Assembly (NCBI GenBank): GCA_044239865.1
Contig: JBIIAO010000003.1
Span: forward strand, 310,001-374,000
Reading direction: 5' to 3'
Length of the DNA: 64,000 nucleotides
Source: CAIZGX01 sp044239865
GTDB taxonomy: Bacteria > Bacteroidota > Bacteroidia > Flavobacteriales_D > Sanyastnellaceae
Shown: positions 42,104 to 49,814 of the stretch, one piece after another
Numbering within the stretch: the stretch's first letter is position 1
Layout: every line of letters starts with the position of its first letter
Translations under genes and position numbers: made by a program
The notes under the pieces: generated by a model
Database searches by the model: none
Told to the model about the DNA's origin: nothing
The model's input: the letters and a program-made list of their open reading frames with translations, nothing else

Positions 42104-43456
42104 ATGAATAGATTTTTTCTAGCCGCCTTAGCTTGTTTTGTTAATGTAGTTTCTTTCGGACAAACAAAGTCAGAGGAAACAGTTGTCTACAATCTTGGAA
42201 CAATTGTAATGTTCGAAGAATGGACCACCGACCACGTACTTCTTCCCGTAAAGAAAACAGATGTGGAAATGAAAGGCTTGAAAGGGCCCGTAACCTTTTT
42301 CAATGAGGAGATACTTCGATTAACGAACGATCACAATGGTTTTTCGAAATTTGAGATATTCAAAGAAACAATGGATTTTGATTTCAATGGAAAACAGAAA
42401 AGCTGCCAAAGAACTATTGAACAAAGCAAATGGCAGAAGTTTGAGTACGTGCTTGATAAAAATGGATTTATTCACGAAGCTCAAGTTTCGAATCCATATA
42501 CCCACGACTTGCTGGGAACGGAATATTACAAATATGATTCATTGGGAAATGTTTCCGCTACGAGAATGGAAAACTCGAGCGGTCAGGTAGAATCGAAAAC
42601 ATTTAAATTCTACAACACTCTCGGAGAACTCATTGAAGAAAAAACTACGAATCAAGGTAAAGTAGTTTTTTGGGAGAAATACGAAAGGTCAAACAGGAAA
42701 ATTCAGATAGACGATAAACTGAATGGAGAGGTTTGGCAAGGAGAGCTCAATGAAAAGGGCGACGTAATCCGCTTAGTCAATCTTGAAAAAAATCAGACAC
42801 AAGAGTTCACGTACGTCTATGATACATGGGGCAACTGGACAAGCAGAATGAAATCGTTGAACGGCGTGGAAGTTCAAGAGGGGAGGAGAGCATTTAATTA
42901 TGAGACTTATGCTGAGCGCACAGCGAACCAAACACCTGTTCCCGTGAAAGTGGGTAAGCAAGTTTGGATGAGTGAAAATCTGAATGTCAAAAAATTCAAC
43001 AACGGAGATTTAATTGAACAAGCACAGAGCAGCAGTGCATGGATTAAGGCTTTAGAAGATGGAACTCCCGCCTGGTGCTACTGCGAAGATCTAAGCGATA
43101 ACCTCACGAAGGATGTATTGTACAATTATTTCGCTTTGACTGACACACGAGGATTAGCTCCGCAAGGTTACCGCATAGCTACTCTCGATGATTGGAATAT
43201 ACTCTTCAAGAAATACGGCGGGTTGGAAGGCGCTTTTGAAAAGCTAAAGGATACCGAAAAGGATGTACTTAATACTGCTGATATGCGCGGATATAGACGC
43301 GGTACCTGGATGCTGCCGGAAACGTACTGGTGGACGAAAGACGGGAAAAAGATAGGGTTAGCCGTTGATTATATTGGAACCATGCTCATTGTAGAGAGTG
43401 TAGAAGAAGAGGGCTATTACAACGACGGATTGTTTTTGCGATGTGTTAAGGAGTGA
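42104..43456 (+). CDS. exported protein with YD-like repeats and Fibrobacter major paralogous domain
   Basis: 450 aa from ATG 42104, the start that gives a clean signal peptide MNRFFLAALACFVNVVSFGQ; the frame is open 54 nt further up without one. The middle region carries YD/RHS-like elements (YYKYDSLGNVSATRM, YVYDTWGNWTSRM). The C-terminal 150 residues fit the Fib_succ_major domain: GKQVWMSENLNVKKFNNGD, PAWCYCEDL, APQGYRIATLDDW, and GLFLRCVKE at the end. Function unknown; surface or periplasmic. A fragment of a relative lies just upstream. Confidence 0.75.
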   Translation: MNRFFLAALACFVNVVSFGQTKSEETVVYNLGTIVMFEEWTTDHVLLPVKKTDVEMKGLKGPVTFFNEEILRLTNDHNGFSKFEIFKETMDFDFNGKQKSCQRTIEQSKWQKFEYVLDKNGFIHEAQVSNPYTHDLLGTEYYKYDSLGNVSATRMENSSGQVESKTFKFYNTLGELIEEKTTNQGKVVFWEKYERSNRKIQIDDKLNGEVWQGELNEKGDVIRLVNLEKNQTQEFTYVYDTWGNWTSRMKSLNGVEVQEGRRAFNYETYAERTANQTPVPVKVGKQVWMSENLNVKKFNNGDLIEQAQSSSAWIKALEDGTPAWCYCEDLSDNLTKDVLYNYFALTDTRGLAPQGYRIATLDDWNILFKKYGGLEGAFEKLKDTEKDVLNTADMRGYRRGTWMLPETYWWTKDGKKIGLAVDYIGTMLIVESVEEEGYYNDGLFLRCVKE

Positions 43457-43490
43457 GTGGCTTTTTCTGTCGAGTAGTTTTGTTGCTTAT

Positions 43491-43519
43491 TATCCACATT
43501 TGATATATATTTGTGGATA
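43491..43519. promoter_or_regulatory. inverted repeat, probable HipB operator
   Basis: TATCCACA (43491-43498) and its complement TGTGGATA (43512-43519) are separated by 13 AT-rich nt. They lie 14 nt upstream of the hipB-like ATG at 43534. TATCC...GGATA are the half-sites known for E. coli HipB, there with an 8-nt spacer, here 19 nt apart. Autorepression by the antitoxin is inferred. Confidence 0.6.
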
Positions 43520-43533
43520 TTAATCAACGTTTT

Positions 43534-43830
43534 ATGAAGTCGAAAAAACAAACACTTTTTCCAAAGAATCTTAAGATACTGGGTGTTTTAGGTGAGAATA
43601 TTAAATTGGCTCGTAAAAGAAGGAAGCTAACAACTATCGAAGTTTCTGAACGCGCTGGCATAGATAGAACCACACTTTATCAAATTGAAAAGGGAAATCC
43701 TCGCGTTTCAATGGGCGCGTATTTTAATGTGCTGCGCGTATTTGGTTTGCAAGATGATTTTTTGAAATTGGCTTCAGAAGATAAACAAGGAAGAGACATC
43801 CAAGATTTAGAACTTTTAGGAGGGAAATAA
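43534..43830 (+). CDS. HipB-like antitoxin, helix-turn-helix (Xre/Cro) protein
   Basis: 98 aa from ATG 43534; an in-frame GTG at 43513 lies inside the operator. HTH: LGENIKLARKRRKLTTIEVS, then ERAGIDRTTLYQIEKGNPRV. It binds DNA and is expected to neutralise the kinase encoded 1 nt downstream. A strong inverted repeat precedes it. The gene pair is a standard two-component hipBA arrangement. Confidence 0.85.
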   Translation: MKSKKQTLFPKNLKILGVLGENIKLARKRRKLTTIEVSERAGIDRTTLYQIEKGNPRVSMGAYFNVLRVFGLQDDFLKLASEDKQGRDIQDLELLGGK

Positions 43831-43831
43831 A

Positions 43832-45088
43832 ATGGCAACAAGTAAAATAGATATTCTGGTTTACGGAGACTGGTTGCATTTAGGCGGGCCGAAGTTAATA
43901 GGAACGTTAGCAGCCCATCAAGCTAAGGGCAGAAAGACATTTAGTTTTAGTTTCGATGAAAAATGGTTGGCAACAGAAAAGCAATTTTTATTTGATCCCG
44001 ATATTACTTGGAGTAAAGGACAACAATTCCCAATAGGAAAATTCAATTTTGGTGTTTTTAACGATTCCATGCCCGATACTTGGGGACGCACCTTAATGAA
44101 AAGAAGAGAGGCTCAAACGGCCAAGGAAGAAAAAAGGGTGGCAAGAAATCTTCACGATCTTGATTTCTTATTGGGTGTAAATGACGAAAGTAGAATGGGA
44201 GGCCTTCGGTTTAAGTTGCAAGAAAAAGAACCCTTTTTAAATAATGATAAGGCTAGGCCAACTCCACCGTGGTCTTCCATAAGAGAATTACAACATGGCA
44301 TCTCGTTAATTGAATCGGATAAGGATAATAAGGAGGTGCGAAAATGGTTGAGTATCTTATTGGCTCCAGGCTCTTCCTTAGGTGGCGCAAGACCGAAAGC
44401 AAATATTATAGATGAAAAAGGAAATTTATGGATAGCCAAATTTCCATCTAAAGAAGATACTATTGATAAAGCTGCTTGGGAGTTTCTGGCCTACAAGTTG
44501 GCTACCAAGGCGGGTGTTGAAATGGCTGAGTGTAAAATTGAAAAAATCTCGGGCAAGTATTTTACGTTTTTCACAAAACGATTTGACCGTATAAAAGATA
44601 AGAGGATTCACTTTGCTTCTGCCATGACAATGACCGGCAATAATGAAGAAACGATTAAAGAGAATCCTCCGAGCTATTTAGATATTGCAGAGTTCATACA
44701 GTTCAATGAATCAAATAACAAAAAGGAATTACATCAGTTGTGGAAACGAATGGTTTTTAATATCGCAATATCCAATACGGATGATCATTTAAGAAACCAT
44801 GGTTTCATTTTACACAAAACCGGTTGGCAATTATCTCCTGCTTATGATATCAATCCGTCAATTGATAAAGATGGATTATCGTTAAATATTGACTCAAACA
44901 ATAATGCCTTAGATTTCGATTTGGCGATAAGCGTTGGGGAATACTTTCAGCTAAAAGAAAAGGAGATGGATGCTATTATAGCCGAAATCAAAAGCGTTGT
45001 GAAAAATTGGAAAACCGAGGCTGTAAAAATTGGAATTTCAAAAGCTGAAATTACGCTGATGAGTTCTGCGTTTAAGTTTGGTAATTAG
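43832..45088 (+). CDS. HipA-type Ser/Thr kinase toxin (full-length)
   Basis: 418 aa. Both the N-subdomain (residues 1-100, with FGVFNDSMPDTWGRTLMKRR) and the kinase core are present. The Ser-containing loop GSSLGGARPKANI lies near residue 182, the catalytic Asp in ISNTDDHLRNHGF near residue 313, and the metal-binding LSPAYDINP near residue 336. HipA kinases phosphorylate aminoacyl-tRNA synthetases and slow translation; the target here is not known. It ends convergently 105 bp from the HipT gene. Confidence 0.88.
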   Translation: MATSKIDILVYGDWLHLGGPKLIGTLAAHQAKGRKTFSFSFDEKWLATEKQFLFDPDITWSKGQQFPIGKFNFGVFNDSMPDTWGRTLMKRREAQTAKEEKRVARNLHDLDFLLGVNDESRMGGLRFKLQEKEPFLNNDKARPTPPWSSIRELQHGISLIESDKDNKEVRKWLSILLAPGSSLGGARPKANIIDEKGNLWIAKFPSKEDTIDKAAWEFLAYKLATKAGVEMAECKIEKISGKYFTFFTKRFDRIKDKRIHFASAMTMTGNNEETIKENPPSYLDIAEFIQFNESNNKKELHQLWKRMVFNIAISNTDDHLRNHGFILHKTGWQLSPAYDINPSIDKDGLSLNIDSNNNALDFDLAISVGEYFQLKEKEMDAIIAEIKSVVKNWKTEAVKIGISKAEITLMSSAFKFGN

Positions 45089-45193
45089 CAGGAGTGCGCG
45101 CTTTATTTTTACAATCTTGTTTTGAATGCGTTCGATTTGTTTGCGTGTCATAATTTCAAAATATTAAATTCAAATCTTACTCGGAAAGAATCT

Positions 45194-46198
45194 CTACCGA
45201 ATCAAATAATTTCTCTTCTTCTGATACATCATCAAGTAGCCTCTCTTGTTTGCTTCTGATAAAAAGGAACGACCAATTAATGTTTCAATTTGTTGGTGTT
45301 TCTCTAAATAGGGGAGTATGATTTTTTCTATACGATTTTCTGAAACACCTACGCGTCTTGCAAATTCAAAGAAATCACTTTTGCAGGGGTGATTGTTCTT
45401 TTTGTATTCCTCGCTTTTGAAATTGTCAGCAAATAGCCCATGGTCGAGTGCAAAGTCAGAATCGTCAACATGCATTTTAGTATTCAGTAAATCGTAAATT
45501 GGACTCAGGAGAAAGTCTCCCATAGAAGATTCGAGTAAGGAGAAGTTTTTCAAATGAGCATCGCCATTCGAAAATAAAAAGTTGAATAACACAACGGAGA
45601 AATATTTCTCAATTTCAACGCGCCAAGCCGAAACGTGTTTTTGAATCAGCAGCCCAGCTTCCTCATAACTAAATTCATATTTGAAATTAGGTCCAGCATT
45701 GTCATTTGTTCTTCCGGCCAATGTTGCGAAATCTTCCTTCCCCCATTTACTGCCGTCGTCTTTTACATCAAAACGTTTGGTAATGTATGCAGGAGTGCCG
45801 TTTTTAAAAAAAATCATTGCGTTTTCTGCAGTGTTAATGCCGTACAATTGCTTAGCTATTTGCATTGTCAGATGTTCATTAGCAGGAACCTGATCGACCT
45901 TTTTTAAATCTCGAGGAATGGGCTTCAAGATATAAGTCCCCTGTTCTCCTTCATGCGTTAAACGCAGCACATTCTTCTCTAACACAAAACTCAATTTTTC
46001 TTGTACGCCCGAGATTGAAATGCGCTTACGGTTTTCCATAAACTGTTCAGCAACATCTTCGTTTTGCTGCGGCTGATCGTAAGGCAAAACATGACTTACT
46101 TTTTTTCCATTGAAGAGATTGCGAAGACATCCAGGACTATAGGAAGAAAAATCTTCCGATAAAGTTCCTGGACAATATTTTAGCTCGTGAATGTTCAT
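45194..46198 (-). CDS. HipT kinase toxin of a HipBST-type tripartite module
   Basis: 334 aa, a HipA-like kinase core without the N-terminal subdomain. The SIS motif is seen at Ser61-Ile-Ser63 in RISISGVQEKLSF, as in E. coli HipT, where the serines are autophosphorylation sites. The catalytic FSNGDAHLKNFSLL is near residue 210, followed by LSPIYDLLNTKM. E. coli HipT phosphorylates TrpS; the target here is unknown. Its start overlaps the hipS stop (ATGA). Confidence 0.85.
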   Translation of the reverse strand: MNIHELKYCPGTLSEDFSSYSPGCLRNLFNGKKVSHVLPYDQPQQNEDVAEQFMENRKRISISGVQEKLSFVLEKNVLRLTHEGEQGTYILKPIPRDLKKVDQVPANEHLTMQIAKQLYGINTAENAMIFFKNGTPAYITKRFDVKDDGSKWGKEDFATLAGRTNDNAGPNFKYEFSYEEAGLLIQKHVSAWRVEIEKYFSVVLFNFLFSNGDAHLKNFSLLESSMGDFLLSPIYDLLNTKMHVDDSDFALDHGLFADNFKSEEYKKNNHPCKSDFFEFARRVGVSENRIEKIILPYLEKHQQIETLIGRSFLSEANKRGYLMMYQKKRNYLIR

Positions 46199-46524
46199 TT
46201 CGTAGTAATTGGTTTTACGGTAACAGCACCTATGGTATCGTATTGAGCCGTAGCTGCGAGCAGGCCGAAATTATCGTTTTCGTCTATCCTTAACTGTAAG
46301 CTTTGTAGTTTTCTATTTACACCCTCACTGAGCATGTTGAAGAAAAAGGGAAACAAGTATTCACTGGTGTATTCCTTTTGTGATTTGGGCAGGGTTAGGC
46401 TGACAGCAGGTTTGTTTTCATCTAAGAAATATTGGTCTTCATATCTGAAAACATAGTTTTTGCGATTTTCTTCAATGAGCAATCCAGCCAAAATCCCTGA
46501 GCGGTATATTTCTAATGTGCGCAT
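46195..46524 (-). CDS. HipS-like protein (HipA N-subdomain 1), antitoxin of the HipBST module
   Basis: 109 aa equal in size and pattern to the separate HipA N-terminal subdomain: IYRSGILAGLLIEENRKNYVFRYED, LPKSQKEYTSEYLFPFFFNM, LLAATAQYDTIGAVTV. In the HipBST system this small protein, not HipB, inhibits the kinase. It lies 4 nt after hipB and overlaps hipT, in the order B-S-T. Confidence 0.85.
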   Translation of the reverse strand: MRTLEIYRSGILAGLLIEENRKNYVFRYEDQYFLDENKPAVSLTLPKSQKEYTSEYLFPFFFNMLSEGVNRKLQSLQLRIDENDNFGLLAATAQYDTIGAVTVKPITTK

Positions 46525-46528
46525 TCAA

Positions 46529-46738
46529 TTAAGGTTTCTTTTTTACTTGAAAGGTCAACTCCATTCCCAGTACATCTGCCAATTTATTCAGCACGTCAAT
46601 AGAAGGATTCCCCATTCCGTTTTCCAATTTGTACAATGTGTTTATGCTTATTTGAGCTAAATCAGCGAGATGAGGTTGGGTTATTCCCAATTCTTTACGC
46701 CTGATTTTTATGGCTTCACCGAGGTTTGATACTAACAT
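46529..46738 (-). CDS. HipB-like DNA-binding component of the HipBST module
   Basis: 69 aa, almost entirely a helix-turn-helix: LGEAIKIRRKELGITQPHLA, then DLAQISINTLYKLENGMGNP, ending FQVKKKP. It is expected to repress the operon. Its start codon sits inside one of three palindromes that probably form its operator. Confidence 0.88.
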   Translation of the reverse strand: MLVSNLGEAIKIRRKELGITQPHLADLAQISINTLYKLENGMGNPSIDVLNKLADVLGMELTFQVKKKP

Positions 46739-46869
46739 TATAATGTGGTTTGAAAGTCAAAAATATGAATTTCAATTGAAATAAACAAGATAAACACATT
46801 TTAATGTGGTATTCGGGTTGGTTTTGTGAATTTGAGCGGTGAAAGTAAGGGAATCCACATTTTAGTGTG
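46735..46869. promoter_or_regulatory. three palindromes at about 60-bp intervals, probable HipBST operators
   Basis: ACATTATAATGT at 46735-46746 (overlapping the hipB start codon), CACATTTTAATGTG at 46795-46808 (perfect), and CACATTTTAGTGTG at 46856-46869 (one mismatch). Spacing is 60 and 61 bp, close to a whole number of helical turns. The last lies about 70 bp before the divergent esterase gene, so binding could also affect that promoter. Confidence 0.6.
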
Positions 46870-46939
46870 TTTTTTATTTCGTCAGAGTATAGAAGTTCCT
46901 GTTTAACAAACCCAAAACAATTTCTCATTACATTTAGAC

Positions 46940-48070
46940 ATGAGATATTTAGTCCTTTTCCTTTTATTGCCGTTTGTATCACTCGGACAGCAAACCATTA
47001 ACGAAACCCTGCTGCACGATGGTATTACACGCAGTTACACCATTTACGTTCCTGCCAGTTATTCTCCTGGAACTCCAGCCCCAGTGGTGTTGAATTTTCA
47101 CGGTTATACAAGCTCTGCATTTGAACAATTTTATTACGGTGATTTTCGTGCAATAGCCGACACTGCTGGTTTTCTGATTGTAGCGCCAAATGGAACACTC
47201 GACGCAACCGGAACAACCTATTGGAATTCGGGGTGGGGTGGAACAGTTGACGATATTGGTTTCACCAGCGCTTTAATCGACGAGATTGCCGCAACCTATT
47301 CTGTGAATCTAGATCGTGTCTACAGCACAGGAATGTCAAATGGCGGATTCATGAGTTACACCCTTGCTTGCTCATTGAGCAATCGCATTGCAGCCATTGC
47401 GTCAGTTACAGGCTCAATGAATGTAGGTCAAGACCAAACCTGTAATGCCGTGCATCCAACTCCAGTTATGGAAATTCACGGCACCGCAGATTTAACGGTT
47501 CCGTATGATGGAGGTACTTTTATGGAAGCCATTCCAAACGTATTGTCGTATTGGGTGAACTTCAACAATTGCAACGCAACCCCAGTGATTACTGATGTGC
47601 CAAATACGAATCTAACAGACGGATGCACTGCCACTCATTACTTTTACGATGGAGGTGCCAATGGTGTCGATGTTGAACACTACAAAATCATCGATGGCGG
47701 ACATACGTGGCCAGGTTCAATATTTACAGTCGGTGTAACTAACAACGACTTCAATGCTTCGAAAAAAATATGGCAGTTCTTCCTTCAATACGACATTAAC
47801 GGAAGAATTCAAGCAAACTCAGTTTCAGATTTGAATGCCGATGAGATTTCAATTTACCCAAATCCAACAACCGATAAAATAGCCATTCAAGGATTTTCAC
47901 AAAAGCTAACCGCTTCAAATTGCAGCCTGTTTTCTGTGGAAGGAAAACAGTTCAACATTGATGTGCTTGAGAACAACACACTTGATACAAGCGGTTTGGA
48001 GAGTGGAGTTTACTTCGTGTGTGTTTCCACCTCAGAGGGGACATCAACTATTCAGTTTGTGAAATTATAA
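46940..48070 (+). CDS. secreted PHB-depolymerase/feruloyl-esterase-like hydrolase with T9SS sorting domain
   Basis: 376 aa. Signal peptide ends near VSLGQ. An alpha/beta-hydrolase of the LpqC/esterase family: oxyanion segment PVVLNFHGYTSS, nucleophile in STGMSNGGFMSY (Ser near 132), Asp in EIHGTADLTVPYDGG, and His in IDGGHTWPG (near 254). A type A sorting domain with SIYPNPTTDKI and GVYFVCVSTSEGTSTIQFVKL ends the protein, so it is exported by the T9SS. The substrate, a polyester or acylated polysaccharide, is not resolved. Confidence 0.88.
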   Translation: MRYLVLFLLLPFVSLGQQTINETLLHDGITRSYTIYVPASYSPGTPAPVVLNFHGYTSSAFEQFYYGDFRAIADTAGFLIVAPNGTLDATGTTYWNSGWGGTVDDIGFTSALIDEIAATYSVNLDRVYSTGMSNGGFMSYTLACSLSNRIAAIASVTGSMNVGQDQTCNAVHPTPVMEIHGTADLTVPYDGGTFMEAIPNVLSYWVNFNNCNATPVITDVPNTNLTDGCTATHYFYDGGANGVDVEHYKIIDGGHTWPGSIFTVGVTNNDFNASKKIWQFFLQYDINGRIQANSVSDLNADEISIYPNPTTDKIAIQGFSQKLTASNCSLFSVEGKQFNIDVLENNTLDTSGLESGVYFVCVSTSEGTSTIQFVKL

Positions 48071-48111
48071 TTCCTCATTTATCGGGTCGTTCAACGTGCA
48101 CCAATTGAATT

Positions 48112-48819
48112 TCATTCAGGCATGAATTCACTTGCGTTTTTCCCTTCCCAAACACCAACAAATTTGTAGGGTACAAATCGCGCAAACATTTCTTCCTTGT
48201 ACCAATTAAGCTTTCGAGTAAGGGCCACGACTTCGCGGTGTTTCGAATTTTTATAGGCGTAATCCATCATCTCTTTTTGCGTTTTCCAGATGCTAAGGGT
48301 TGCCTGTTGAATGAGCGGCCACTCGCCAACACCGATAGATAAAACAAGGCCGTCATAACTTTCTAAACTCTGACTAACAGATCCAACACGACTCCAAAAA
48401 GACAATAGTTTTCTGAATCGAATGCGTGCTCTGGTCAAAACAATAATGGGCTTGTCCATTGCCAATTCAGCATTTTTTTGGAACGGTGTTTTGCCATCCC
48501 ACGTGCCGTGTACTTCTGCTGAATGCATGTAAACGGTCATGCGTTCGCAACTTCGTTCTTGGTATTCCTTGAAGAAATTATTTTCTGAAAAAAAAGACTC
48601 CGCTTGAATCTCAGATTCCCAATTGCAAAGAAGAACGTATGTTCCAAAATTAGGTTTAGCGCTAAATCCATTTTTCGCACCTGAACCTAGTATTTTGTAA
48701 AAGGTCAGTCCATCTATATCCTTTAGCTGGTCATGCCCCAATTGCATTTGTTTAAACGCCCACCATTTGTTTGCAGATGTTTCTACTTTGAAAAAAGTGT
48801 TTGTCGTTACTTGACTCAT
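48112..48819 (-). CDS. spheroidene monooxygenase (CrtA)-like protein
   Basis: 235 aa. The N-terminal pattern TTNTFFKVETSANKWWAFKQ ... LTFYKILGSGAKNGFSAKPN resembles CrtA-type carotenoid oxygenases (FF-F...WAF-QM ... GL-FYK-LGSG...GF...PN). It also has KPIIVLTRARIRFRKLLSFW and a C-terminal KLNWYKEEMFARFVPY. Such proteins oxidise acyclic carotenoids. No other carotenoid gene is in the window, so the substrate is open. It is divergent from the membrane protein at 48915. Confidence 0.7.
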   Translation of the reverse strand: MSQVTTNTFFKVETSANKWWAFKQMQLGHDQLKDIDGLTFYKILGSGAKNGFSAKPNFGTYVLLCNWESEIQAESFFSENNFFKEYQERSCERMTVYMHSAEVHGTWDGKTPFQKNAELAMDKPIIVLTRARIRFRKLLSFWSRVGSVSQSLESYDGLVLSIGVGEWPLIQQATLSIWKTQKEMMDYAYKNSKHREVVALTRKLNWYKEEMFARFVPYKFVGVWEGKNASEFMPE

Positions 48820-48902
48820 GGTATTCGAAAGTAGTTTGAAATAGAACCTCCTTCAGTGAAAAATGTTCAAAGCTTTCTCTTCCCAAAAGTAAATCCAGTC
48901 TA

Positions 48903-48910
48903 TAACTTTG
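48903..48910 (+). promoter_or_regulatory. Bacteroidota -7 promoter box, 4 nt before start codon
   Basis: TAACTTTG, an exact TAnnTTTG match with 4 nt to the ATG at 48915; predicted leaderless transcript. Confidence 0.6.
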
Positions 48911-48914
48911 TAAC

Positions 48915-49676
48915 ATGAATTTCATTCTCGCGCTCAAAGAAAAAAATGAAACGCTGTATTACTTTGGTCTACTGTGTTTGGCTTTCTCAATTCTCTTCCT
49001 TGCATTAACTAAATTTTCAAGCACGCAGGTGTACAATGTTAGCGCGTGGTACAAGCCATTCAAATTTGCTTTCTCGACATTCCTCTTCGCTTGGGCAATG
49101 ATTTGGTACTGCTCGTATTTACCCGACTTCAACATTACGCGATTCAATTGGGCCATCATCTTACTGCTCGGATTCGAGATCGTGTACATCGCTATTCAAG
49201 CAGGAAGAGGGCAATTGTCGCACTACAATCAAACCTCGTCGTTTTATAGTTTTCTATACGGTTGCATGGCAATGGCTGCAACGCTTGTCACCATCTATAC
49301 TGCTTATGTTGGCTATCTGTTTTTCATGAATGACTTCCCTGAATTGCCGAACCATTATCTGTGGGCCATTCGATTTGGGATTTTCATTTTCGTGATATTC
49401 TCCTTCGAAGGATTTGTTATGGGCTCGCGCTTAACGCACACCATCGGCGGTCCAGACGGCGAGGCCGGTATTCCATTGTTGAATTGGAGCACGAAATACG
49501 GCGATCCGCGTATTGCTCATTTCATTGGTATGCACGCGCTGCAAGTGATTCCCGTCGTTTCTTTTTATTTATTGAAAAATACCAAAGCAACGGTAATTCT
49601 CGCGTTGCTTTATTTCGCTTTGGCGGTGTTTACGCTGTTGCAGGCGCTGCAGGGGAAGTCGATGTTTGGGAAGTAA
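48915..49676 (+). CDS. polytopic membrane protein of unknown function
   Basis: 253 aa with about seven hydrophobic segments. A conserved-looking loop, GGPDGEAGIPLLNWSTKYGD followed by PRIAHFIGMHALQVIPVVSF, contains His residues in and next to a helix. I recognise no named family. It sits between a CrtA-like gene and a photolyase/cryptochrome gene, so a link to light or pigment biology is possible but only by context. Mini-hairpin array 6 begins at the base directly after its stop codon. Confidence 0.7.
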   Translation: MNFILALKEKNETLYYFGLLCLAFSILFLALTKFSSTQVYNVSAWYKPFKFAFSTFLFAWAMIWYCSYLPDFNITRFNWAIILLLGFEIVYIAIQAGRGQLSHYNQTSSFYSFLYGCMAMAATLVTIYTAYVGYLFFMNDFPELPNHYLWAIRFGIFIFVIFSFEGFVMGSRLTHTIGGPDGEAGIPLLNWSTKYGDPRIAHFIGMHALQVIPVVSFYLLKNTKATVILALLYFALAVFTLLQALQGKSMFGK

Positions 49677-49753
49677 CGCTGCGCGATGACACAACACGTT
49701 GTGATGACCTTCAACGAAGGATGACAGCTTCGCTGATGACACCTTGAACGGTG
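49677..49753 (+). repeat. mini-hairpin array 6 (ATGA spacers)
   Basis: Directly after the TAA at 49674-49676: CGCTGCGCG, CACAACACGTTGTG, CCTTCAACGAAGG, CAGCTTCGCTG and CACCTTGAACGGTG, separated by ATGA. The second unit is the same as the first unit of array 4. The others are new stems, so the array grows with varied palindromes rather than simple copies. Confidence 0.93.
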
Positions 49754-49788
49754 ATAGATGAATGTTCCGAACTTTTGCTTTCAATACT

Positions 49789-49811
49789 TGTTCATTTATA
49801 AAGATTGAACA
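49789..49811. promoter_or_regulatory. inverted repeat upstream of photolyase gene
   Basis: TGTTCA and TGAACA separated by 11 nt, ending 3 nt before the GTG start at 49815. A second short repeat, GTTC-C-GAAC, lies about 25 nt upstream. The position fits an operator, for example for a light-responsive regulator, but no regulator gene is near and the binder is unknown. Confidence 0.4.
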
Positions 49812-49814
49812 ACT

